A stretch of DNA of 64,000 nt. Source: Streptomyces iconiensis. GTDB lineage: Bacteria > Actinomycetota > Actinomycetes > Streptomycetales > Streptomycetaceae. The stretch is from NCBI RefSeq assembly GCF_028657195.3, contig NZ_JANCPR020000006.1:186001-250000 (forward strand), in the 5' to 3' direction. Both the position numbers and the translations under genes were made by a program. The notes under the pieces are model-generated. The model saw only the letters and a program-made list of their open reading frames with translations. It was not told where the DNA came from and did not search any database. Shown here piece after piece: positions 42,018-49,430 of the stretch; position 1 is the stretch's first letter, and every line of letters begins with the position of its first letter.

Positions 42018-42965
42018 ATGGCACACTTCCCTTCAAGCAGGGGTGGAGGGCTGATCGAAATGGTTACAGAACCGGCAAATCGCGTCACCGGAGGCGCGAA
42101 GGGGGTGAGCAGTTCCAGCGGGTCCATGGTTCGCAGAATCCTGCTCGGGTCCCAGCTGCGGAGGCTCCGTGAGGCGCGCGGGGTCACCCGGGAGGCGGCC
42201 GGTTATTCGATTCGTGCTTCCGAATCCAAAATCAGCCGGATGGAGCTGGGGCGCGTGAGTTTCAAGGCGCGGGACGTCGAAGACCTGCTCACCCTGTACG
42301 GCGTGACGGAAGACGCCGAACGTGAGCCGCTCCTCGCCCTCGCCCGTGACTCCAGCATCGCCGGCTGGTGGCACAACTACAGCGATGTGCTTCCCGGTTG
42401 GTTCCAGACCTACGTAGGACTGGAGGGCGCCGCCTCCCATATCAGTACCTACGAGGTCCAGTTCGTGCACGGTCTGCTGCAGACGGACGACTACGCACAC
42501 GCTGTCGTCACAGCGGGGCACAAGACCGCGGTACCCGAGGACGAGGTCGAGCGCCGGGTGGCGCTGCGCCTGGAGCGCCAGAAGCTGCTCCTCGGCGAGA
42601 ACGCTCCTGACCTTCTCTGTGTCCTCGACGAGGCCGCGCTGCGCCGCCCTTTCGGCAGCGACACCATCATGGACGGCCAGCTCAAGCACCTCGCCGAGAT
42701 CTCCGAGCGCCCCAACGTCACGCTCCAGGTCGTCCCGTTCGAGTCCGGCGGTCACGCGGCCGAGAGCGGCGCCTTCACCCTGCTGCGCTTTCCCGAGTCC
42801 GACCTGAACGACGTGGTGTACCTGGAGCAGCTCACCAGCGCGCTCTACCTCGACAAGCGGGACGAGGTGGGGCAGTACGACCAGGTGCTGGAGCGGCTGG
42901 TCGATATCGCCCTGTCCCCCTCAGCCAGCCGCGATCACCTTCACAGAATCCGCCAACTCAGGTGA
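42018..42965 (+). CDS. WhiJ-type XRE transcriptional regulator (DUF5753)
   Basis: 315 residues. Helix-turn-helix: LGSQLRRLREARGVTREAAGYSIRASESKISRMELGRVSFKARDVEDLLTLYG. C-terminal DUF5753 domain: WWHNYSDVLPGWFQTYVGLEGAASHISTYEVQFVHGLLQTDDYA, RLERQKLL and the PNVTLQVVPF and VVYLEQLTSALYLD motifs. This is the WhiJ architecture of Streptomyces developmental regulators. ATG 42018 has GGAG seven bases upstream; ATG 42060 is an alternative. A TGTAAT -10-like element lies about 30 bp before the start. Works with the adjacent DUF397 and ATPase genes by analogy. Confidence 0.93.
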   Translation: MAHFPSSRGGGLIEMVTEPANRVTGGAKGVSSSSGSMVRRILLGSQLRRLREARGVTREAAGYSIRASESKISRMELGRVSFKARDVEDLLTLYGVTEDAEREPLLALARDSSIAGWWHNYSDVLPGWFQTYVGLEGAASHISTYEVQFVHGLLQTDDYAHAVVTAGHKTAVPEDEVERRVALRLERQKLLLGENAPDLLCVLDEAALRRPFGSDTIMDGQLKHLAEISERPNVTLQVVPFESGGHAAESGAFTLLRFPESDLNDVVYLEQLTSALYLDKRDEVGQYDQVLERLVDIALSPSASRDHLHRIRQLR

Positions 42966-43061
42966 CTCCCCGGTACGATGACGTGCCATCAGCATCTCCT
43001 TCCACCACCTGAAGGTTCTTTCCACAACGAAGGCTCCTTCCGCCCCCCCAGAAGGAATGGC

Positions 43062-44519
43062 ATGTCCTACTTCACGGATCTGGCACTCCAGTGCATAGAC
43101 GGCGAGTGGCGTCCCGGGACGGGTTCCTGGGACATCATCGACTTCAATCCGTACAACGGCGAGAAGCTCGCCTCCATCACCGTGGCCACGGTCGACGAGG
43201 TGGATCAGGCGTACCACGCGGCCGGCAGAGCCCAGCGTGAGTGGGCCGCGACCAATCCGTACGCGCGCAGGCGCGTCTTCGAGCGCGCGATCCGCGTCAT
43301 CGAGGACAGCGAGCCGCAGATCACCGAGGCGATCATCGCCGAGCTGGGCGGCACCCGGCTCAAGGCGGCCTTCGAGATCCACATGGTCAAGGAGTTCTTC
43401 CGCGAGGCGCTCCAGCTCTCCCTGTACACCCTGGGCGAGATCCTGCCGTCGGCCGTCGAGGGCAAGGAGAACCGCGTCTACCGCAGCCCGGTCGGTGTCG
43501 TCGGCGTCATATCCCCGTTCAACTATCCCTTCCTGCTGGCCGTGAAGTCCGTGGCGCCCGCGCTCGCGCTGGGCAACGCCGTGGTGCTCAAGCCGCACCA
43601 GTCGACGCCGGTGTGCGGGGGAACGCTGATCGCGAAGGTGCTGGAGAAGGCCGGGCTGCCGCCCGGTCTGGTGAACGTCGTGATCACCGACAGCGCCGAG
43701 ATCGGTGACGCGCTCATCGAGCACCCGATCCCCAAGGTCCTCTCGTTCACGGGCTCCGACCGCGTCGGCCGCCATGTGGCCACCGTCGCCGCACGCAACT
43801 TCAAGCGGACCATACTCCAGCTCGGCGCCAACAGCGCGCTGCTCGTGCTGGACGACGCCGATGTGGACTACGCCGTCGACGCCGCCGTCTTCAGCCGCTA
43901 CGTCAACCAGGGCCAGCTGTGCATGGCGGCCAACCGGATCATCGTGGACCGCGGCCTGGAGCGGGAGTTCACCGAGAAGTTCGTGGCCCGGGTCGCCGCA
44001 CTCGTCGTCGGTGACCCCGAGGACCCCGCGACGCACATCGGCCCGCTGATCAACTCGCGCCAGGCCGAACGCGTCACCGCGCTCGTGGAACAGGCCGTCG
44101 CCGGCGGGGCCACCGCGCTCCTGCACGGCAGCGCCGAGGGCAACCTCGTCTCGCCCAGCGTGCTCACCGGACTGCCCCCCTCCTCACCGCTGTTGCGCGA
44201 GGAGATCTTCGGGCCCGTCGCGCTGATCATCCCCGTCGACGGCGAGGAAGAGGCCGTACGCGTCGCCAACGACACGCCCTACGGCCTCGCCGGCGCCGTC
44301 CACAGCCGGGACATCGAACGCGGTATCGCCGTCGCGCGCCGTATCGAGACGGGCATGGTGCACGTCAACGACTCGACCGTCGCCGACGAGCCGCTGGTGC
44401 CCTTCGGCGGTGAGAAGCACTCCGGCCTCGGCAGGCTCAACGGCACGCAGGTCGTCGAGGCGTTCACCACCACCAAGTGGATCTCCATCCAGCGCGGCCG
44501 GAGCGAATTCCCCTTCTGA
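43062..44519 (+). CDS. Aldehyde dehydrogenase family protein with Glu-to-Gln active-site change
   Basis: 485-residue NAD(P)-dependent aldehyde dehydrogenase, benzaldehyde/vanillin-type by similarity (DGEWRPGTGSWDIIDFNPYNGE). Catalytic Cys287 is in NQGQLCMAANR; cofactor motifs FTGSDRVGRHVA and PFNYPF are present; C-terminal PFGGEKHSGLGRLNG is normal. The usual general-base motif LELGGNS reads LQLGANS: the glutamate is Gln253 (codon CAG) and a glycine is alanine. Loss of this glutamate usually impairs deacylation, so activity may be reduced or altered (for example acyl transfer). ATG 43062 is preceded by AAGGA five bases upstream. Monocistronic. Confidence 0.9.
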   Translation: MSYFTDLALQCIDGEWRPGTGSWDIIDFNPYNGEKLASITVATVDEVDQAYHAAGRAQREWAATNPYARRRVFERAIRVIEDSEPQITEAIIAELGGTRLKAAFEIHMVKEFFREALQLSLYTLGEILPSAVEGKENRVYRSPVGVVGVISPFNYPFLLAVKSVAPALALGNAVVLKPHQSTPVCGGTLIAKVLEKAGLPPGLVNVVITDSAEIGDALIEHPIPKVLSFTGSDRVGRHVATVAARNFKRTILQLGANSALLVLDDADVDYAVDAAVFSRYVNQGQLCMAANRIIVDRGLEREFTEKFVARVAALVVGDPEDPATHIGPLINSRQAERVTALVEQAVAGGATALLHGSAEGNLVSPSVLTGLPPSSPLLREEIFGPVALIIPVDGEEEAVRVANDTPYGLAGAVHSRDIERGIAVARRIETGMVHVNDSTVADEPLVPFGGEKHSGLGRLNGTQVVEAFTTTKWISIQRGRSEFPF

Positions 44520-44565
44520 GGAATCCGGTTGGGGCTTGAGGACAGAACCTGACCGCAACGCCATC

Positions 44566-44571
44566 TAGCTT
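44566..44571 (+). promoter_or_regulatory. Candidate -10 element TAGCTT
   Basis: TAGCTT lies exactly seven bases before an in-frame ATG at 44579, the geometry of a leaderless start for the DinB-like gene. No convincing -35 was found. Confidence 0.3.
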
Positions 44572-44626
44572 GTCCGTCATGAGGGGCGCCCGAGCCGGGC
44601 CCCCGCGAAGAGAGGTGGCGAACAGC

Positions 44627-45199
44627 ATGCCGGTGGTCGTTGAGGCAGAGGCACGTGGCGACGAGCGCGGAGCGCTCCTGGCGTATCTGGAGGCCCAGCG
44701 GGGCGGTCTGCGCAGGGCGCTCCACGGCCTCACCGAGGAGCAGGCCCGCAGCGCGCCTTCGGCGAGCGAACTGTCCGTCGCCGGGCTCCTCAAGCATGTG
44801 ACCATGGTCGAGCGCCGCTGGGTGCTCCTCTTCCAGGGCATCAAGCAGGACGCGGCAGCGGAGAAGGAGGCGTGGGAGAGCACCTTCAGGCCCGGCCCCG
44901 AGGAGACCAACGAGGCGCTGATCGCCTTCTCCGAGGAGGTCGCGGCCGAGACCGAGGCCGCCGTGCGCGCGGTCGCCTCGCTGGACGAGACCTTCGTGGT
45001 GCCGCCGGCGCCCTGGGACAAGGGCGGCGAGTTCTCCTGGCGCTGGGGCCTGCTGCACCTCATCGAGGAGGCGGCACGGCACGCGGGGCACGCGGACGTC
45101 GTCCGCGAGACCCTCGACGGCAAGGGCGCCTTCGACCTCGTCTTCGAGACCGGCGCCATGCCCGAGCCCGACTGGTCGGAGATACCCGGCGGGCAGTGA
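44627..45199 (+). CDS. DinB/DUF664-like four-helix protein
   Basis: About 190 residues. It has the DUF664 pattern of a metal-binding four-helix bundle: LLAYLEAQRGGLRRALHGLTEEQARSAPSASELSVAGLLKHVTMVERRW (first histidine), and HLIEEAARHAGHADVVRETLDG (second pair of histidines, HxxxH-type). The DinB superfamily includes thiol-dependent S-transferases such as mycothiol enzymes. Start is uncertain: ATG 44627 is chosen, while ATG 44579 (leaderless) and GTG 44615 are also in frame. It precedes the PadR-ABC module by 88 bp but has no obvious functional tie to it. Confidence 0.8.
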   Translation: MPVVVEAEARGDERGALLAYLEAQRGGLRRALHGLTEEQARSAPSASELSVAGLLKHVTMVERRWVLLFQGIKQDAAAEKEAWESTFRPGPEETNEALIAFSEEVAAETEAAVRAVASLDETFVVPPAPWDKGGEFSWRWGLLHLIEEAARHAGHADVVRETLDGKGAFDLVFETGAMPEPDWSEIPGGQ

Positions 45200-45220
45200 A
45201 GGCACCTGCCCTCCCTTCTG

Positions 45221-45233
45221 GTCAAGGCTTGAC
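45221..45233. promoter_or_regulatory. PadR operator 1 (GTCAA-N3-TTGAC)
   Basis: Inverted repeat GTCAAGGCTTGAC about 55 bp upstream of the PadR gene. The same arms recur twice before the ABC operon, indicating autoregulation. Confidence 0.6.
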
Positions 45234-45287
45234 TAGAGTTCCCCGTACACCGACGCACGCGGGGGACCTGGGAGGACGGGAAGAGCG

Positions 45288-45905
45288 ATGTCGCCGATCC
45301 GGCTGCTGGTTCTGGGAGCCGTGCGCCTGCACGGCCGTGCGCACGGCTACCAGGTCCGCAACGACCTGGAGTACTGGGGCGCGAACGAGTGGTCCCATGC
45401 CAAGCCGGGCTCGATCTACCACGCGCTGAAACAGCTCGCGAAGCAGGAGCTGCTGCTCGCGCACGACGTCGCGCCCAGCACGGCAGGCGGCCCGCCGCGT
45501 ACCGAGTACGAGCTGACACCGGCGGGCGAGAAGGAGTTCATGCAGCTCCTGCGCCACTCGCTCACCGCCATCGACGAGAAGCCCGACGTGCTCACGGCCG
45601 GCGTCGGCTTCCTCGTCGAACTGCCGAGGGCGGAGGCACTCGCGCTGCTCAGGCAGCGGGTGGCCGCGCTGGAGGAGTGGCGCGCCGAGGTCACCAAGCA
45701 CTGGACCCCCGAGGGCAGTACGCCCGAGGAGTGGGGGCACATCGGCGAGATCATGAAGCTGTGGGTGCACACGGCCGACAGCGGGGCCGCATGGGCGCGT
45801 GACCTGATCGCACGCCTGGAGAGCGGGCTCTACGTGATGGCCGACGAGGGCGAGCGCGATCTGACGGGTCTGACGGCCGACTCGGCGCAGGCGGCCGACT
45901 CGTAA
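45288..45905 (+). CDS. PadR-family transcriptional regulator
   Basis: 205-residue winged-helix repressor: LLVLGAVRLHGRAHGYQVRNDLEYWGANEWSHAKPGSIYHALKQLAKQELL, wing RTEYELTPAGEKEF, then a C-terminal dimerisation helix bundle (PadR_C-like). ATG 45288 is preceded by GGGAAGAG. Immediately upstream of a drug-efflux ABC operon on the same strand; three GTCAA/TTGAC palindromes flank it. The likely model is repression of itself and the exporter, relieved by the transported drug, as in LmrR/lactococcal and DrrA-type systems. Confidence 0.92.
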   Translation: MSPIRLLVLGAVRLHGRAHGYQVRNDLEYWGANEWSHAKPGSIYHALKQLAKQELLLAHDVAPSTAGGPPRTEYELTPAGEKEFMQLLRHSLTAIDEKPDVLTAGVGFLVELPRAEALALLRQRVAALEEWRAEVTKHWTPEGSTPEEWGHIGEIMKLWVHTADSGAAWARDLIARLESGLYVMADEGERDLTGLTADSAQAADS

Positions 45906-45963
45906 TCAAGTTTGACCAGTGGGTGATTCCCCGCTACCTTCCGAACTGCTAGTCAAGTTTGAC
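45904..45963. promoter_or_regulatory. PadR operators 2 and 3 before the ABC operon
   Basis: TCAA-GT-TTGA at 45906-45915 just after the padR stop, and TAGTCAA-GT-TTGACTA around 45950-45965, a near-perfect 7-2-7 palindrome, 22 bp before the ATPase start. The arms match operator 1; spacing between the two centres is about 47 bp. Confidence 0.65.
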
Positions 45964-45986
45964 TACGCGGATGGGGAGGAGTTCGC

Positions 45987-46973
45987 ATGGGGACGGACGA
46001 CGCCGTGGTCGTTGAGGGACTGAGGAAGGACTACGGCAGCAAACAGGCACTGTCGGGGCTGGACCTGACCGTGCGGAGCGGCACCGTGCACGGCCTGCTC
46101 GGGCCCAACGGCGCGGGCAAGACCACGGCGGTGCGCATCCTGTCCACCCTGCTCAGGCCGAGCGCGGGACGCGCCGTCGTGGCCGGCTACGACGTGGTCG
46201 CGCGGCCCGACGAGGTACGCCGCAGGATCGGACTGCTGGGCCAGCACGCCGCCGTGGACGAGGAGTTGAGCGGACGGCAGAACCTGGAGATGTTCGGGCG
46301 CCTCTACCACCTGGGAGCCAGGCGTGCCGCGGCCGAGGCCGAGGCACTGCTGGAGCGCTTCGGCCTCGCGGACACGGGCCGTAAGCCGGTCAGCGCCTAC
46401 AGCGGCGGCATGCGGCGCCGCCTCGACCTGGCCGCCTCGCTCATCGGCAGCAGTGCGCACGGGGACGGGGACGGGGCGGGACAGCGCGTCCTCTTCCTGG
46501 ACGAGCCCACAACGGGCCTGGACCCGCGGGGCCGTAACGAGGTGTGGAACGCGGTGCGCTCCCTGGTCGGCGGCGGCACGACCGTGCTGCTCACCACGCA
46601 GTACCTGGAGGAGGCCGACCAGCTCGCCGACACCGTCGCCGTCATCGACGCGGGACACGTCGTCGCCGAGGGCACCCCGGACGAGCTGAAGGCCAAGCTC
46701 GGCGCCGACCGTATCGACGTGGTGGTCCGCGACGTGGCGCAGCTGGAGGCGGCGGCGTCCGTCGTCGGCATGGCGGCCGGAGCCGCTGAGGTGACCCGCG
46801 ATCCCGACAGGCGCCTGCTGAGCGCGCCCGTCGGCGACCGTATGGCCGCACTGGCGGGGGCCGTACGCGGACTGGAGGCGGCCGGGATCGACGCGGAGGA
46901 CATCGCGCTGCGCCGCCCCACGCTCGACGAGGTCTTTCTGCACACCACGGCCAAGGAGGCGGGCGCCGCATGA
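45987..46973 (+). CDS. Daunorubicin-resistance-type ABC transporter ATPase (DrrA-like)
   Basis: 328-residue nucleotide-binding subunit. Walker [18 protein letters not shown]-loop [19 protein letters not shown], signature [15 protein letters not shown], Walker [22 protein letters not shown]-loop [11 protein letters not shown]-terminal domain typical of the DRA subfamily ([10 protein letters not shown]...[13 protein letters not shown]). ATG 45987 has GGGGAGG upstream. Its end overlaps the permease start as ATGA. Under PadR control by inference. Confidence 0.95.
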   Translation: MGTDDAVVVEGLRKDYGSKQALSGLDLTVRSGTVHGLLGPNGAGKTTAVRILSTLLRPSAGRAVVAGYDVVARPDEVRRRIGLLGQHAAVDEELSGRQNLEMFGRLYHLGARRAAAEAEALLERFGLADTGRKPVSAYSGGMRRRLDLAASLIGSSAHGDGDGAGQRVLFLDEPTTGLDPRGRNEVWNAVRSLVGGGTTVLLTTQYLEEADQLADTVAVIDAGHVVAEGTPDELKAKLGADRIDVVVRDVAQLEAAASVVGMAAGAAEVTRDPDRRLLSAPVGDRMAALAGAVRGLEAAGIDAEDIALRRPTLDEVFLHTTAKEAGAA

Positions 46974-47749
46974 CCGCGCACGTGCTGACCGACTGCTGGA
47001 CCATGACGCGGCGGGAACTGGCCCACTGGCAGCGGCGGCCCGTCCAGGCCGTCGTCGCGGTGGCCTTCCCGCTGATGATGCTGGTGATGTTCGTGTACTT
47101 CATCGGCGGCGGCATGCGCGTCGGGAACTACCGCGAGTTCCTCGTCCCCGGCATGTTCGCGCTGACCATGGCCTTCGGCCTGGAGGCCACCATGGTCGCG
47201 CTCACCCAGGACCTGAACAGGGGCGTGATCGACCGCTTCCGCTCGATCCCCATGGCGCAGTCGGCCGTGCTCGTCGGGCGCAGCCTGCACGACATGCTGG
47301 AGTCCGCGGTCAGCCTCGTCGTGCTCGTGGGCGCCGGGCTCCTCGTCGGCTGGCGCTGGCACAGCGGGCTCGTCGAGGCGGCGGCGGCCGTCGGGCTGCT
47401 GCTTCTGCTGCGCTTCGCGATGCTGTGGGCCGGCATCTACTGCGCGCTCGTCGCGGGCCGCCCGGAGCTGGTCCAGGCCGTGCAGATCCTCATCTGGCCG
47501 GTCGCCTTCTTCTCCAACGTGTTCAGCTCGCCCGCGACGATGCCCACATGGATGGGGCACGTCGCCGAGTGGAACCCCATGTCGGCGACCGCCCGGGCCG
47601 TACGGGAGCTGTTCGGCAACCCCGTATGGGGCGGCGGTGACTCCTGGGCGGGCTCGCACGCCACGCTGCTCGCCGTGCTGTGGCCCCTGGCGCTGCTCGC
47701 GGTCTTCTTCCCGCTGGCCGTACGCAAGTACGCGGCGATGGGGAAGTGA
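46970..47749 (+). CDS. ABC-2-type permease (DrrB-like)
   Basis: 259-residue integral membrane partner of the DrrA-like ATPase. Six predicted helices, beginning [28 protein letters not shown], with the conserved [25 protein letters not shown] coupling segment and [30 protein letters not shown]. Translationally coupled to the ATPase (ATGA overlap). Substrate unknown; family members export anthracyclines and other hydrophobic antibiotics. Confidence 0.93.
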   Translation: MTAHVLTDCWTMTRRELAHWQRRPVQAVVAVAFPLMMLVMFVYFIGGGMRVGNYREFLVPGMFALTMAFGLEATMVALTQDLNRGVIDRFRSIPMAQSAVLVGRSLHDMLESAVSLVVLVGAGLLVGWRWHSGLVEAAAAVGLLLLLRFAMLWAGIYCALVAGRPELVQAVQILIWPVAFFSNVFSSPATMPTWMGHVAEWNPMSATARAVRELFGNPVWGGGDSWAGSHATLLAVLWPLALLAVFFPLAVRKYAAMGK

Positions 47750-47797
47750 TCCCGCGCCCGGCTGAGAGGGTGCGGCGGTACGGGTGCCGGGCACGGC

Positions 47798-47828
47798 TTG
47801 CACCTCACGCGACGTGAGGACACATCGT
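47798..47828 (+). promoter_or_regulatory. ptipA-like promoter with TipA operator
   Basis: TTGCAC (-35, 47798-47803), the inverted repeat CCTCAC-GCGAC-GTGAGG (47803-47819), then CATCGT as a poor -10 (47823-47828) after a 19-bp spacer. This is very close to the well-known ptipA (TTGCACCTCACGTCACGTGA...CAGCGT). The long spacer and poor -10 are typical of MerR-family promoters that need activator twisting. Confidence 0.8.
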
Positions 47829-47859
47829 GGACCTCCGTAACCGAAAGAAGGAGGCGGTC

Positions 47860-48687
47860 GTGGTGGACGAGGGCTATGCCGTCGGGCAGGTCGCCGGTTT
47901 CGCCGGGGTTTCGGTGCGCACGCTGCACCACTACGACGAGATCGGGCTGCTGGCCCCCAGCAGGCGCACGGCCGCGGCACACCGCCGCTACACCGACGCC
48001 GACCTGGACAGGCTCCAGCGGATCCTCTTCTACAGGGAACTGGGCTTCCCCCTCGAAGAGATCGCCGCCCTGCTCGACGATTCCCTGGGGGCACCTCCCG
48101 ACCGAAGGCTGGGGGAGGATCCGCACGGCCATCTGCGCCGCCAGCACGAACTGCTGACGGAGCGTATCGACCGCCTCCGGACGATGGCAGCGGCCGTCGA
48201 ACGAGCGATGGAGGCACGGAAGATGGGCATCAACCTCACCCCCGAGGAGAAGTTCGAGGTGTTCGGGGACTTCGACCCCGACGCACATCTGGAGGAGGCG
48301 GAGCGCCGCTGGGGCAACAGCGGTACCGGTGAGAGCAACGCGTTCCAGGAGTCGCGGCGCCGCACGGCGCGGTACACCAAGGACGACTGGAAGGCGTTCA
48401 AGGAGGAGATGGACGGTATCCACCAGCGCATCGCCGGCCTGCTGGCCGCCGGTGTACCCGCCGACGCACCCGAGGCGATGGGCCTCGCCGAGGAACACCG
48501 TCTGTTCATCGCGCGCACCAGTTACGCGTGCGGCCACGGGATGCACGTACAGCTGGGCGAGATGTACGTGGCCGACGAGCGCTTCACCGCGACCTACGAG
48601 GCGATCAGGGAGGGCCTCGCGGTCTACATGCGGGATGTGATCGCGGCGAACGCGGAGGACGCCACCCGCACCGGCCGCCGGGTCTGA
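47860..48687 (+). CDS. tipA: TipA: MerR-family regulator with TipAS drug-binding domain
   Basis: About 275 residues. N-terminal MerR helix-turn-helix (YAVGQVAGFAGVSVRTLHHYDEIGLL...RRYTDADLDRLQRILFYRELGF), coiled-coil linker, and the C-terminal TipAS domain (MGINLTPEEKFEVFGDFDPDAHLEEAERRWG...). In S. lividans TipA binds thiopeptides covalently and activates its own promoter. The frame is open to a GTG at 47827, but that base is at the predicted transcription start, whereas AAGGAGG at 47848-47854 sets the start at GTG 47860 (or 47863). A stretch of about nine extra residues (SLGAPPDRRLGED) interrupts the linker and is encoded by a GC palindrome. Product length is otherwise like TipAL (253). Confidence 0.93.
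   Translation: MVDEGYAVGQVAGFAGVSVRTLHHYDEIGLLAPSRRTAAAHRRYTDADLDRLQRILFYRELGFPLEEIAALLDDSLGAPPDRRLGEDPHGHLRRQHELLTERIDRLRTMAAAVERAMEARKMGINLTPEEKFEVFGDFDPDAHLEEAERRWGNSGTGESNAFQESRRRTARYTKDDWKAFKEEMDGIHQRIAGLLAAGVPADAPEAMGLAEEHRLFIARTSYACGHGMHVQLGEMYVADERFTATYEAIREGLAVYMRDVIAANAEDATRTGRRV
48083..48117 (+). repeat. GC-rich palindromic repeat inserted in the tipA reading frame
   Basis: Element CCCTGGGGGCACCTCCC, then GACCGAAGGCTGGGGGAG, can pair CCTCCC with GGGAGG. It looks like a short dispersed repeat I have seen repeatedly in Streptomyces intergenic DNA. It falls where other TipA proteins have a shorter linker (DDPAADPRAHLRRQ versus DDSLGAPP...GHLRRQ) and keeps the frame. Identity as a dispersed repeat is from memory. 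Confidence 0.5.
48223..48687 (+). other. Internal translation unit for TipAS
   Basis: An in-frame ATG at 48223 begins MGINLTPEEKFE and is preceded by GGAGG (48210-48214) eight bases upstream. In S. lividans the drug-binding domain is also made alone (TipAS) from the matching internal start and sequesters thiopeptide; the site is conserved here, giving a 154-residue product. Confidence 0.7.
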
Positions 48688-48746
48688 CCCCGCGCGTTCC
48701 GCCGCACGGCTGCATCTGGGGCGCGGACGTGGCGAGGTGCCGGTAC

Positions 48747-48789
48747 GGGACGGCGTATGCGAAGTACGACTATTCGCGTACGCCGTCCC
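48747..48789 (+). terminator. Hairpin after tipA
   Basis: GGGACGGCGTATGCG (48747-48761) pairs with CGCGTACGCCGTCCC (48775-48789) at 14 of 15 positions with a 13-base loop. It lies 60 bp after the tipA stop and 70 bp before the next gene; terminator without U-run, or an operator. Confidence 0.5.
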
Positions 48790-48857
48790 GGAGCATCGCC
48801 ACCCAGACGGTCTCCGACGACTCCCGGACGACTCCCCGACGACCCTGCGAGGACCCC

Positions 48858-49250
48858 ATGCGTCGGAAGCCCACGCCCCACCTCCCGCGCCCGCCCGCTT
48901 CCCTCGCCGCCGCCGCACTGGTCGCCGCACTGGTCGCCGCGCTGCTGAGCGCGGCCACCGCGCCGGCCGCCGCCTCGGGACCTGGCCGATCGGTCCTGCC
49001 CCGTCACATGCCGAGTTGTGCGGGCGGTACGGGCCACGCTGTCTTCGCACAGCCCTGCGCCCACGGCCCCGGCGCGCTCTCCGCCACCCACGGCGCACCC
49101 CGCGCCCACCCCGTTACGGGGCGCCAACTCGCCGCCGCCTCCGGCTCCGTCGCCGCCTCGGCAGCACAACTGCCCGCGCTGGGCGCGGCGCTCGCCGGGG
49201 CCGGTCTCGTTCTCCTGGGCCTCGCACGTCACATCCGCAAGACCCGCTGA
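48858..49250 (+). CDS. Small exported protein with C-terminal membrane anchor (sorting-signal-like)
   Basis: 130 residues. N-terminal signal (PPASLAAAALVAALVAALLSAATAPAAA, cleavage near AAA-SGPG), a middle with two cysteines (MPSCAGGTGHAVFAQPC), and a C-terminus LPALGAALAGAGLVLLGLARHIRKTR: a pentapeptide, hydrophobic helix and basic tail laid out like a cell-wall sorting signal, but LPALG lacks the threonine of LPxTG or LAxTG. It may simply be a membrane anchor. ATG 48858 has GAGGA five bases upstream. Function unknown. Confidence 0.6.
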   Translation: MRRKPTPHLPRPPASLAAAALVAALVAALLSAATAPAAASGPGRSVLPRHMPSCAGGTGHAVFAQPCAHGPGALSATHGAPRAHPVTGRQLAAASGSVAASAAQLPALGAALAGAGLVLLGLARHIRKTR

Positions 49251-49430
49251 CTCTTTTTAACCCCTGTCACGGAGGGGACCTTTAGGGAAAGCATTGCGCT
49301 TCTACTGTGAGGCATCACCCTCCCGCGGGGTGGAACCGGACCCACGGGACACTACGTCGAGCATGTGGCGCCAGTGGAGGCACAAGGCTTACCGCGCGTA
49401 AGGCGCAAGAGTGTAAGGAGCGGACAGAAC

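Noticed and set aside
47827..47859. GTG 47827 as the tipA start
   Set aside because: It coincides with the predicted transcription start of the ptipA-like promoter; AAGGAGG at 47848 serves the later GTG.
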